In this document: positions 43,073-50,499 of the stretch, in pieces
Numbering within the stretch: position 1 is the first letter of the stretch
Layout: the number at the start of each line of letters is the position of its first letter
Source of the DNA: Leucobacter salsicius M1-8
GTDB lineage: Bacteria; Actinomycetota; Actinomycetes; Actinomycetales; Microbacteriaceae
NCBI RefSeq assembly: GCF_000350525.1
Contig: NZ_AOCN01000008.1
Location: 62,001 to 126,000 of the forward strand
DNA: 64,000 nucleotides
Reading direction: 5' to 3'
The notes under the pieces: model-generated
Seen by the model: the letters and a program-made list of their open reading frames with translations, nothing else
Databases searched by the model: none
What the model was told of the DNA's origin: nothing
Program-made: the position numbers and the translations under genes

Positions 43073-44226
43073 CCAACCAGCAACTCACCAGCATCACCGA
43101 GGCCGACATCGACGACATCGCCATCGGCGCCGCCGTACTCGGCACGGGCGGTGGCGGCGACCCCCACGTGGGCTCGCTGCACGCGAAACGTGCGATCCGG
43201 AATCACGGTGCCGTTACGGTGCTGCAGGTCGAGGATCTCGATGACGAAGGCCTCGTCGTGCCCGTGGGCATGATCGGGGCGCCCTCCGTTTCGATCGAGA
43301 AGATCGCGGGTGCCGAGGAGATCGGCCGCGCCCTCGACCTGCTCGAGCAGGGCACCGGCCGCAAAATTGCGGCGATCATGCCCATCGAGATCGGCGGCGG
43401 CAACTCACTGATCCCGATCGCGGCTGCCGCCGAACGCGGGCTTCCGATCGTGGACGGCGACGCTATGGGACGCGCGTTCCCCGAGGCCCAGATGGTGACG
43501 TTCCACCTCGCGGGCTACGGCCCCGGCGCGGTCGTACTCGTCGACGCGCAGGGCAACGCCGTACTGTCGTACCCCGTCGACGGCGCCTGGTCTGAGCGCC
43601 TCGCGCGCGTGCTCACGTTCGAAATGGGCGGCTCGGCCACCATGATCGACTATGCATATCCCGGATCGGTGGCTCGTGAGTGCGCGATCCCCGGCACACT
43701 CACGATGGCGCGCGACATTGGGCGGCTGCTGCGCAGCAGCACCGTGCGCGACGACGAGCGCATCGACGTGATGCTTGCCAAGCTCGGCGGCTTCCGCCTG
43801 TTCGACGGCAAGGTGAGCGAGATCGAGCGCGCCATCCAGGGCGGGTTCACGCGCGGTCGCGCCGTGCTCGACGGCACCGGCTCCGACCGGGGCGCAACCT
43901 TCGAGCTGTCGTTCCAGAACGAGATGTTGCTTGGCACGCGTAACGGCCAGGTCGCGGCCGTCACCCCCGATCTCATTGCGGTGCTCGATCAGTCGACGGG
44001 GCAGCCCATTACGACCGAGACCGTGCGCTACGGCGCACGCGTGACGATCGTCGCGTTCCCGTGCAACCCGCAGTGGCGCACGGAGCGCGGGCTCGAGACC
44101 GCTGGACCCGCCTACTTCGGCTACGACGTACCGTTCACCCCGGTGGAACAACTCGCCGCGGGGGCGCTGGCGCCCGCGGGCACTGATCCGGAATCTGTTT
44201 TGACCCTGCAGGAGGCCCGCGTATGA
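43069..44226 (+). CDS. DUF917-family protein (S-methyl thiohydantoin desulfurase-like)
   Basis: A 385-residue cytoplasmic protein. The N-terminal domain has DIAIGAAVLGTGGGGDPHVG (about 17-36), VGMIGAPSVSIEKIAGAEE and IGGGNSLIPIAAAAERGLPIVDGDAMGRAFPE, the conserved core of DUF917. The family is now partly annotated as S-methyl thiohydantoin desulfurase. The C-terminal beta-rich domain includes DLIAVLDQSTGQPITTE. Its ATG overlaps the permease stop and its own stop overlaps the hydantoinase start. DUF917 genes very often neighbour hydantoinase/oxoprolinase genes, and the exact reaction here is unknown. Confidence 0.88.
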   Translation: MTNQQLTSITEADIDDIAIGAAVLGTGGGGDPHVGSLHAKRAIRNHGAVTVLQVEDLDDEGLVVPVGMIGAPSVSIEKIAGAEEIGRALDLLEQGTGRKIAAIMPIEIGGGNSLIPIAAAAERGLPIVDGDAMGRAFPEAQMVTFHLAGYGPGAVVLVDAQGNAVLSYPVDGAWSERLARVLTFEMGGSATMIDYAYPGSVARECAIPGTLTMARDIGRLLRSSTVRDDERIDVMLAKLGGFRLFDGKVSEIERAIQGGFTRGRAVLDGTGSDRGATFELSFQNEMLLGTRNGQVAAVTPDLIAVLDQSTGQPITTETVRYGARVTIVAFPCNPQWRTERGLETAGPAYFGYDVPFTPVEQLAAGALAPAGTDPESVLTLQEARV

Positions 44227-45779
44227 ACTACCGAATTGGCATCGACGTCGGCGGCACCAACACCGACGCGGTCGTGCTCGACGAGCACCGCCGGGTACTC
44301 GCCTCGATCAAGACCCCCACGCAGGCCCGCTCGGGCGACGGTGTCGCCCGAGCCATCGATCTCGTGCTGGAGGCCTCCGGGATTCCCGAGGCCGAAGTGA
44401 GTGCCGCCATGCTCGGCACGACGCACTGCACCAACGCGATTGTCGAGCGGCGCGGCCTCGGCCGGGTCGGCGTGCTGCGCCTCGGCGGCCCCGCGACCAC
44501 TGCCGTGCCGCCGTTCGAGGGCTGGCCCGCTGATCTGCGCGACGCAGTTGCCGGGCCCGCCTACGTCATCAACGGCGGCAACGAGTTCGACGGGCGCGAG
44601 ATCAGCGCGCTCGACGAGCCCGCGATTCGCGCCGCGGCCGCCGAGATGCGGGGCGTTGTGGACGCCATCGCCATCGTGGGCGTATTCGCACCGGTCGCAG
44701 ACGCGCACGAGCTGCGCGCCGAGGCGATCGTGCGCGAGACGCTCGACGTGCCCGTCTCGCGGTCCGTCGAGATCGGATCGATCGGGCTGCTCGAGCGCGA
44801 GAACGCGACGATCTTGAACGCTGCGCTGATTCGTACGCTGGGCGACATGGCCGACGGTTTCGCCCGCTCGCTCATCGAGCACGGCATCGATGCAGACATC
44901 TACTTCGGGCAGAACGACGGTACGCTCATGCGGCTCGACTTCGCGCTGCGCTACCCGGTCTTCACGATCGGGTGCGGGCCGACGAACTCGATTCGCGGCG
45001 CGGCGCACCTGAGCGGCGTGAGTGACGCGCTCGTCGTCGACATCGGCGGCACCACGACCGACATCGGCGTGCTCGTCGATGGGTTCCCCCGGCAGTCGTC
45101 GCACGCGGCAGAAATCGGCGGTATTCGCACGAACTTCCGTATGCCCGACGTGCTGTCGGTGGGGCTCGGCGGCGGCACGATCGTGCGCGGCGGCGAGGGT
45201 GATGCTGGCTCGGCCACGTCCGTCGTGCTCGGCCCCGACAGCGTCGGCTACCGCATCACTTCCGAAGCGCTCGCGTTTGGCGGATCAACGCTCACAGCGA
45301 CCGACGTCGCGATGGCGGTCGGCCGGCTCGACATCGAGGGCAAGCCCGCCCCCGAGATCGAACCGAGTCAGCTTTCGGCGGCGGATGCCGCGATCCGGAG
45401 ATTCCTCGAAGAAGCCATCGACCAGATGAAGCCGAGCGCGGCCCCCGTGCCTGTCGTGCTGGTCGGCGGCGGCGCGGCGATCTCACCCGCCGCGCTCGAT
45501 GGCGTCTCAGACGTGATTCGCCCCGAGCATTCGAGCGCCGCGAACGCCGTGGGCGCGGCCCTCGGCGACGTCGCGGGCCAGGCTGAGCAGGTGTTTTCGC
45601 TGCGCGAAACGACCCGCCAGCAGGCCGTTGATGCAGTGCGAGCCGACGCGACCACCCGCGCAATCGAGGCGGGCGCCGAGCCCGCGTCGGTCGAGGTCAT
45701 CGCACTCGAGGAGCTGCCCGTCGCCTACATGGACGACACCGTAATCGTGCGCGCACGCGCCGCGGGGCGCCTTGCGTAA
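44223..45779 (+). CDS. Hydantoinase/oxoprolinase-family protein (HyuA-type)
   Basis: A 518-residue protein with the two-part actin-like ATPase fold of HyuA. The N-terminal RIGIDVGGTNTDAVVLDEHR is near residue 4, GTTHCTNAIVERRGLGRVGVLRLG near 60, and VDIGGTTTDIGVLVDG (phosphate 2 region) near 270. At 518 residues it is shorter than HyuA of the acetone carboxylase/N-methylhydantoinase type (about 700), so it belongs to the short DUF917-linked branch. ATP-driven ring opening of an amide or lactam is the family reaction; no HyuB partner is present. The coding end is followed by a bidirectional terminator. Confidence 0.88.
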   Translation: MNYRIGIDVGGTNTDAVVLDEHRRVLASIKTPTQARSGDGVARAIDLVLEASGIPEAEVSAAMLGTTHCTNAIVERRGLGRVGVLRLGGPATTAVPPFEGWPADLRDAVAGPAYVINGGNEFDGREISALDEPAIRAAAAEMRGVVDAIAIVGVFAPVADAHELRAEAIVRETLDVPVSRSVEIGSIGLLERENATILNAALIRTLGDMADGFARSLIEHGIDADIYFGQNDGTLMRLDFALRYPVFTIGCGPTNSIRGAAHLSGVSDALVVDIGGTTTDIGVLVDGFPRQSSHAAEIGGIRTNFRMPDVLSVGLGGGTIVRGGEGDAGSATSVVLGPDSVGYRITSEALAFGGSTLTATDVAMAVGRLDIEGKPAPEIEPSQLSAADAAIRRFLEEAIDQMKPSAAPVPVVLVGGGAAISPAALDGVSDVIRPEHSSAANAVGAALGDVAGQAEQVFSLRETTRQQAVDAVRADATTRAIEAGAEPASVEVIALEELPVAYMDDTVIVRARAAGRLA

Positions 45780-45820
45780 GCGTTCACCGACGGGTTTCTG
45801 ACTAGCCGCGTCACGCACAC

Positions 45821-45857
45821 CTGCGCCCGGGTTCCCCTCGTGGGAAGCCGGGCGCAG
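45821..45857. terminator. Bidirectional terminator
   Basis: 16-bp arms with one mismatch (45821-45836 and 45842-45857) and a 5-nt loop, between the convergent hydantoinase and sulfurtransferase genes. Confidence 0.75.
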
Positions 45858-45900
45858 TGCTGCGCGGGCCGCGTCGTTCGAACGGGGCCCGCTCGGATCA

Positions 45901-46872
45901 TTAGGGCAGCGGGCCCGTAGCGACCGGCAGCTCGGGGTGGTTGGCCCACTGCGACCAGGAGCCCGGGAACAGGGCCCCACGGTGGCCTGCGAGCTCGAGC
46001 GCGAACAGGGTGTGGCTGGCCGTGATGCCGGATCCGCAATACGCCGCCACCCGCTCGTCGGCGGCGGGGACGCCTACTCCAGCAGCCTCGAAACGGGCGC
46101 GCAATTCTTGTAGTTCGAGGAATCGTCCGGCCGCGTCGATGTTGCCGGTCGTCGGCAGGCTGCGCGCGCCCGGCACGTGTCCGGCACGCGGATCGATCGG
46201 CTCGCTGTCGCCTGAGTAGCGCTCGGCGGCGCGCGCATCGAGTAGCACCGCATCGCGGGCCCAGACCGCCGCTTCCTCAATTGTGAGCCGGGGCATGCGC
46301 CCGCCCACGAGGGTGATTTCGGGATGCCCGTCGCCGCTGGTACCGACGACGCTGCTCTCGACTGTGCTGGCCTCGACTGCGCTGGCCTCGAGCGCGCCCG
46401 CCTCGTCAGTGCCCGCCTCGTCAGTGCCGGTCTCGATCGGCAGCCCGGCCTCGATCCAGCCGGGCCAGGCCCCGTCGAGCAGCCGTACGTCGACGCCCGC
46501 GTCGCGCAGCAACCACCATGCACGCGCGGCTGCCAGGTTTCCGTCACCGTCGTACGCCACGACCCGGTCCCCCGGCCGAAGACCCCACCGCCTCGCTGCG
46601 TTCGTCAGTAACTCATCGCCCGGCAGTGGATGCCGCCCCGCAGTCGCGGGGCCGTGCCCCGACAGTTGCGATTCGAGATCGACGTAGACGGCGCCCGGCA
46701 CATGGCCGGCGCTGAACGCCGCGCGACCGTCGGGCTCGGCGAGGCTCCAGCGCACGTCAAGCACGAGAGTCCTGGGAAGCTGGGCTCCACCCGAGCGCCA
46801 TGCGTCACGCTCCACAGCAAGTTGTTCTGCGAGCGCCTCTGGGGTGACGAGCAAGGCCTGTCGATCAGTCAT
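45901..46872 (-). CDS. sseA: 3-Mercaptopyruvate/thiosulfate sulfurtransferase with repeat-expanded linker
   Basis: A 323-residue protein with two rhodanese domains. The first (about 5-145) contains LVLDVRWSLAEPDGRAAFSAGHVPGA; the second (about 185-320) ends in the active-site loop AYCGSGITAS with the catalytic Cys near 279. The CG(S/T)G loop is typical of mercaptopyruvate sulfurtransferase, which moves sulfur to thiols or cyanide. The linker is lengthened by about five imperfect copies of a five-residue unit (A-G/S-x-x-E), encoded by a 15-bp tandem repeat. ATG 46872 lies 6 nt after TAGCAT, consistent with a leaderless mRNA; GTG 46878 is an alternative. Confidence 0.88.
   Translation of the reverse strand: MTDRQALLVTPEALAEQLAVERDAWRSGGAQLPRTLVLDVRWSLAEPDGRAAFSAGHVPGAVYVDLESQLSGHGPATAGRHPLPGDELLTNAARRWGLRPGDRVVAYDGDGNLAAARAWWLLRDAGVDVRLLDGAWPGWIEAGLPIETGTDEAGTDEAGALEASAVEASTVESSVVGTSGDGHPEITLVGGRMPRLTIEEAAVWARDAVLLDARAAERYSGDSEPIDPRAGHVPGARSLPTTGNIDAAGRFLELQELRARFEAAGVGVPAADERVAAYCGSGITASHTLFALELAGHRGALFPGSWSQWANHPELPVATGPLP
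46357..46431. repeat. 15-bp in-frame minisatellite in sseA
   Basis: Five adjacent 15-bp units start at 46357, 46372, 46387, 46402 and 46417. All begin CTCG and most end GC. They encode the five-residue repeats of the sulfurtransferase linker, so copy-number change would keep the reading frame. Confidence 0.85.
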
Positions 46873-47228
46873 GCTCACATGCTAGCCACACCCCGCAAAT
46901 TGCGACTGCATCGTCGACATTTCTTGTAATTCACACTTCAACTGGCGATTCTCGAAAATGTGTTCTATACTAAAAAGCTGAGCGCGCGAATGAAACGTGC
47001 GAGTCGCCCGAGGGGCGGCCGCCACAACTTCCGGATCATCCTCGCCGTAAGCGCTCCGCACGCGTAGCCGCGACAACGGTTTCACGCAATCACCACCGCT
47101 CCAGGCGTTGCACTCGATCCCTCGATATTGCATGCATTTACGCCGGGCACACATTCGGCTCTGTAGAGAGCCCGCGAGCTGGTCTCGCACACCGCGCACC
47201 ATGACGGTGCGCACGAAAGGACACCATT
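46873..47228 (+). promoter_or_regulatory. Long 5' region of a small conserved gene
   Basis: This 356-bp stretch lies between the divergent sulfurtransferase gene and the small gene at 47229. TATACT at 46966-46971 is a strong -10, so the transcript would have about 250 nt of leader. The leader contains a 25-codon open frame rich in Arg (46990-47067). It also has a hairpin GGCTCT/AGAGCC near 47156-47171 and a hairpin GCGCACC/GGTGCGC just before the ribosome site GAAAGGA. The role of the leader is unknown; post-transcriptional control is possible. Confidence 0.45.
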
Positions 47229-47558
47229 ATGACCAACATTACGAACCTCAAGAACTTCACTCGCCCGGGCCGCACCGCTGCCCACACTTCGGCTCGCGCC
47301 GCGGCTCCGCTGCGCACCCCGTACCACTCGCTCGGCACCGCCGACGCGATGCGCGTACCCGAGTGGGCCGACCAGCGTTCGGTCTACCGCAGCGCAGGCC
47401 GCACCCTGTACGTCGTCGACACGACCAGCTTCGCTGACGCCCGTGCCGACCTGAAGACCCTCGACCGCGCAGGCTGGGAGGTGCAGGTCGCCAAGGATCC
47501 GGCCGGATCCGGAGCCCGCATCGCTTTCACACGTCGCGACCTCGCTCGCGCGGCGTAA
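47229..47558 (+). CDS. Small hypothetical protein
   Basis: A 109-residue basic protein (many Arg and Ala) without signal peptide or membrane segment. The N-terminal third is Ser/Thr/Arg-rich and probably flexible; the C-terminal half (DTTSFADARADLKTLDRAGWEVQVAKD) looks folded, with one helix and strands. I recognise no family. GAAAGGA lies 8 nt before the ATG, and codon use is that of the core genome, so it is probably real. Its unusually long, structured 5' region and strong -10 suggest a highly transcribed gene. A palindromic terminator follows. Confidence 0.7.
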   Translation: MTNITNLKNFTRPGRTAAHTSARAAAPLRTPYHSLGTADAMRVPEWADQRSVYRSAGRTLYVVDTTSFADARADLKTLDRAGWEVQVAKDPAGSGARIAFTRRDLARAA

Positions 47559-47596
47559 CGCCTCGCGATGAGCGCGCCGCAGCGCCTCGAACGCAC

Positions 47597-47634
47597 ATGA
47601 CGCCACTCAAATCTTGTGATTTGGGTGGCGTCAT
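47597..47634. terminator. Bidirectional palindrome of the CAAATC/GATTTG family
   Basis: 17-bp arms (47597-47613 and 47618-47634, one mismatch) with a 4-nt loop and TTCG following. The inner ends match the palindrome at 26059 and the outer ATGACG is also shared. Confidence 0.75.
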
Positions 47635-47690
47635 TTCGTTGCGCACGGGCCCGGTCGTCTTTCCCGGTCCGCCGCTGGCCCAAGAGTCAG

Positions 47691-48356
47691 CTAGCTGCGG
47701 GGCAGCAGCTCGTTTGTGAGCGCATTGACCCGCACCTCGATGTCGTCGGTGGAGCCGTCGGGCACGACATCGAACTCGTACACAACGCTGCCATCGCTGT
47801 CACCCTCGAGGTTCCACTCGTTGATGATGCCGGGCTGTGATTGGCGCGCGGTGGCGGCGGCCTTGCTCACGTCAATAACGGCGCCGAGGTCGAAGGCCTC
47901 CTGGAGATCGTCGTCGCCCGGGTCGAGCGGTTCGCGTTCTTCTGACAACACCTCGAGGGTGTCTGCGCTGAGTTCAACCTCGTACTTCTCGGTGCTCGAA
48001 ACCAGGTCGATGTCGTACTCGAGCGTGCCGTCGATGCGATGGTCGAGTGCGATCTTCGTGAGCTCTCCGGTGAATAGTTTTTGGGCTGCGGCAAGGGCGT
48101 CTGCGGCCGAAGCATTAGGCGCCTGATCGACCACATCCCGGGCGGCCTGGGCGTCCGCCCCGCCTGAAGCATCGGCCCCCGCCTTGGAATCAGACAGCTC
48201 TTCCTGCGTGGTTCCAAGTGACGGAGGCGCGGCGTCCGGGGTCTGGCTCGCGCTGCATCCGACGACGCCAAACAGCAATGATCCGAGGGCAGCGGCCGCG
48301 AGGAGGCGGCTCGCGATGCGGGTGGACTGAACTGGGGCGAAGAGCATGTCGTTCAT
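47691..48356 (-). CDS. PepSY-domain lipoprotein
   Basis: A 221-residue exported lipoprotein. A hydrophobic signal ends in the lipobox FGVVGC with C34 as the anchor, followed by a Ser/Ala/Asp-rich linker. Two PepSY-like segments follow, each a helix plus beta-hairpin: IDGTLEYDIDLVSSTEKYEVELSA-like sequence from about residue 108, and a second around 175-215 (SVVYEFDVVPDG). PepSY proteins are secreted inhibitors or sensors of unknown targets. The ATG at 48356 is the only start that keeps the signal. It is divergent from luxS. Confidence 0.85.
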   Translation of the reverse strand: MNDMLFAPVQSTRIASRLLAAAALGSLLFGVVGCSASQTPDAAPPSLGTTQEELSDSKAGADASGGADAQAARDVVDQAPNASAADALAAAQKLFTGELTKIALDHRIDGTLEYDIDLVSSTEKYEVELSADTLEVLSEEREPLDPGDDDLQEAFDLGAVIDVSKAAATARQSQPGIINEWNLEGDSDGSVVYEFDVVPDGSTDDIEVRVNALTNELLPRS

Positions 48357-48444
48357 AGTGGCACCCTACGCCCCCATTCTGGGGCCCGCTCAGGGTCGAC
48401 CGTTACGCGGCGTCATACTCCCCCGCTCGCGCCAGCCGCGTGCT

Positions 48445-48450
48445 TAAACT
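48445..48450 (+). promoter_or_regulatory. -10 box for leaderless luxS
   Basis: TAAACT, 6 nt before the luxS ATG, with no ribosome site between. Confidence 0.55.
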
Positions 48451-48456
48451 GTCGCC

Positions 48457-48948
48457 ATGAGTGACGTAGAACTGGCCGAGGTCGAGAGCTTTTCGTTGGA
48501 CCACACGAAGGTGCTGGCGCCGTACGTGCGCCTCATCGGCATCGAACACGGCCCCAAGGGTGACGCGATTTCGAACTACGATATTCGCCTAGTGCAGCCC
48601 AACGAGGAAGAGATTCCCACCGCCGGCCTGCACACCATCGAGCACACCATCGCCGGGCTCCTGCGCACCCGCATCAACGGGCTCATCGACATCTCCCCGT
48701 TCGGGTGCCGCACGGGATTTCACATGATCCTGTGGGGTGAGCCGACGCCGGCCGAGGTTGCTGCGGCGATCAAGAGTTCGCTCGAAGATCTCGCCGAGCG
48801 CATCACCTGGGAGGACGTGCCCGGCACCGAAGCGATCAGCTGCGGCAACTACCGCGACCACAGCCTGCACTCGGCCAAGGAGTGGTCCAAGCGGGTGCTC
48901 GCGCGCGGCATCAGCCTCGACGCGTTCGACCGCACCCACATCGCGTAG
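48457..48948 (+). CDS. luxS: S-ribosylhomocysteine lyase
   Basis: A 163-residue metalloenzyme that splits S-ribosylhomocysteine into homocysteine and DPD, the precursor of autoinducer-2. The metal motif HTIEH is at 59-63, the catalytic Cys84 in PFGCRTGFH and the third ligand Cys129 in [10 protein letters not shown]. Length is normal. It is probably translated from a leaderless mRNA. Its stop is adjacent to that of the convergent HAD gene (48948/48949), leaving no intergenic space. Together with the nucleosidase at 40297 it would complete the Pfs-LuxS route of adenosylhomocysteine recycling; whether it signals is unknown. Confidence 0.96.
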   Translation: MSDVELAEVESFSLDHTKVLAPYVRLIGIEHGPKGDAISNYDIRLVQPNEEEIPTAGLHTIEHTIAGLLRTRINGLIDISPFGCRTGFHMILWGEPTPAEVAAAIKSSLEDLAERITWEDVPGTEAISCGNYRDHSLHSAKEWSKRVLARGISLDAFDRTHIA

Positions 48949-49686
48949 CTACGCGCCCGGCCCGTCGGTCGCCGCGCACACGAGCCCCGGCAGCTCGGCC
49001 ATGTCAGACATCACGGCAGCCGCGCCCGCGGCGCGCAGTGCCTCGGGCGGCGCGCTCGTGAGCGATCCGTTCGAGTAGCCCAGCACGGTCGCGCCCGCCG
49101 CGACCCCGGCGGTCACGCCGGCAACGGAGTCCTCGACCACGACGGCGCGATCCGGAGCAACCCCCAGCGCGCGAGCCGCCGCGAGATACACATCGGGCGC
49201 GGGTTTCGACCGCGGCATCTCCATGCCGCTAAACACCCGGTCGCCGAAGAATTCGGCGAGGCCGGTGAGCTCCAGCTGCATCTCGACCTTGGCCCGATCG
49301 GCCCCGCTCGCGACCGCGATCTGGGGACCGTACGCGCGCCGGATCTCCTCAAGCGCGCCCAGCGCCCCCGGGTTCGCCGCAACCCGCTCCCGCAGGGCAG
49401 TGTCGCGGCGTGCCCGGAACTGCCCGATCCACGCGTCGTCAATGCGCACGCCCGTGTGTTCGAGGATCACGGGCCACTGGTCCTTAAGCGCGCGCCCAAT
49501 GAACAGCGCGACACAATCGGCCTCCGAGATGGGCCAGCCGAGCTCGTGCAGCATCTCGCACAGCACCCCGTTCGTGATGCCCTCCGACTCGACGAGCACG
49601 CCGTCGCAGTCGAAGAGCACAGCGGCGTAGGCGGGGCGCACCGCGGCAGTCGCGGGCGAGGCCGTGGGGTGCTGCGCGTTAGCCAT
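48949..49686 (-). CDS. HAD-superfamily phosphatase (beta-phosphoglucomutase-like)
   Basis: A 245-residue HAD hydrolase of subclass IA. Motif I VLFDCDGVLVES (from residue 23, nucleophile D26 and D28), a four-helix cap, motif II AVASGADRAK, the lysine in SKPAPDVYLAAA and motif IV VVVEDSVAGV are all present. These sequences fit sugar-phosphate phosphatases or phosphoglucomutases. It starts directly after the nucleoside phosphorylase stop (0-nt gap), so the two are co-translated. Removal of phosphate from ribose-1-phosphate or a similar product is an attractive guess. Confidence 0.88.
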   Translation of the reverse strand: MANAQHPTASPATAAVRPAYAAVLFDCDGVLVESEGITNGVLCEMLHELGWPISEADCVALFIGRALKDQWPVILEHTGVRIDDAWIGQFRARRDTALRERVAANPGALGALEEIRRAYGPQIAVASGADRAKVEMQLELTGLAEFFGDRVFSGMEMPRSKPAPDVYLAAARALGVAPDRAVVVEDSVAGVTAGVAAGATVLGYSNGSLTSAPPEALRAAGAAAVMSDMAELPGLVCAATDGPGA

Positions 49687-50442
49687 TTAGGAGACCAGTA
49701 CGTCGAGGGCTGCGGTGAGCGCGCCGTCGACGGCCTGCGTGACGATCTCGCGGTAGGGGTCGTAGCCGTCCATCGAGTCGTTCTTCGCGGCGAGCGGGTT
49801 GCCGTCGATCGCGAAGACCGCGCCCGACTCGATGCCGTGCAGCGAGGCGATGACGAAGAGCGCTGCGGCCTCCATCTCGACCGCGACGATGCCGGCGCGC
49901 TGCCACATGGCATGGTCGACGCCCACAATGACCTCGCTCGGGTAGAACATGTCGCCCGTGAGCACGATGCCCGTGTGCACGTTCAGGCCGGTGTCCTGGG
50001 CGGCGCCGCGCAGCGCGATCGTCAGCTCGGGGGTCGCGATCGCGGGGAACTCGGCGGGCACGAGCTGGTGGCTCACGCCCTCGGCGCGCACGGCGCCCGT
50101 CGCGACGACAATCGCGCCGTCGACGACCTCGGGCTGAATGCCGCCCGCGGTGCCGGATCGGATGATTCGGGTCACGCCGCCACGAGCGAGCTCCTCGAAG
50201 CAGACTGCGGCACCGGCGGCGCCGACGCCGTGCGAGGCGACGGTCACGGGAACGCCGTGGTAGCTGCCCGAATAGACGTGGTACTCGCGGTTGGCCGAGA
50301 GCTGCTTGACGTCGTCGAGCATCTCAGCGACGCGGGCGGCGCGGCCGGGGTCGCCGACCACGAGGGCGCGGTCTGCGAGGTCTGAAACGCGTGCGCGCAG
50401 CAGCGGCAGTTCGGCGTCAGCGGGAAGTCGTACGGGTGCCAT
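49687..50442 (-). CDS. Nucleoside phosphorylase (uridine/purine type, NP-I family)
   Basis: A 251-residue hexameric-type nucleoside phosphorylase. VVGDPGRAARVAEML (29-43) binds phosphate, GVGAAGAAVCFEELARGGVTRIIRSGTAGG (from about 73) lies in the centre, and VAVEMEAAALFVIA (about 188-201) carries the ribose-contacting Met-Glu. It would convert a nucleoside and phosphate to a base and (deoxy)ribose-1-phosphate. The MTA/SAH-type deaminase is encoded just upstream (57 nt), so its products, inosine-type nucleosides, may be substrates. The exact specificity is open. Confidence 0.87.
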   Translation of the reverse strand: MAPVRLPADAELPLLRARVSDLADRALVVGDPGRAARVAEMLDDVKQLSANREYHVYSGSYHGVPVTVASHGVGAAGAAVCFEELARGGVTRIIRSGTAGGIQPEVVDGAIVVATGAVRAEGVSHQLVPAEFPAIATPELTIALRGAAQDTGLNVHTGIVLTGDMFYPSEVIVGVDHAMWQRAGIVAVEMEAAALFVIASLHGIESGAVFAIDGNPLAAKNDSMDGYDPYREIVTQAVDGALTAALDVLVS

Positions 50443-50499
50443 GGTGGGGCCTTTCGTTGGTGCGGTGAGAATGGAGAAGTGTAAGTCGTGTGTGCGCCG

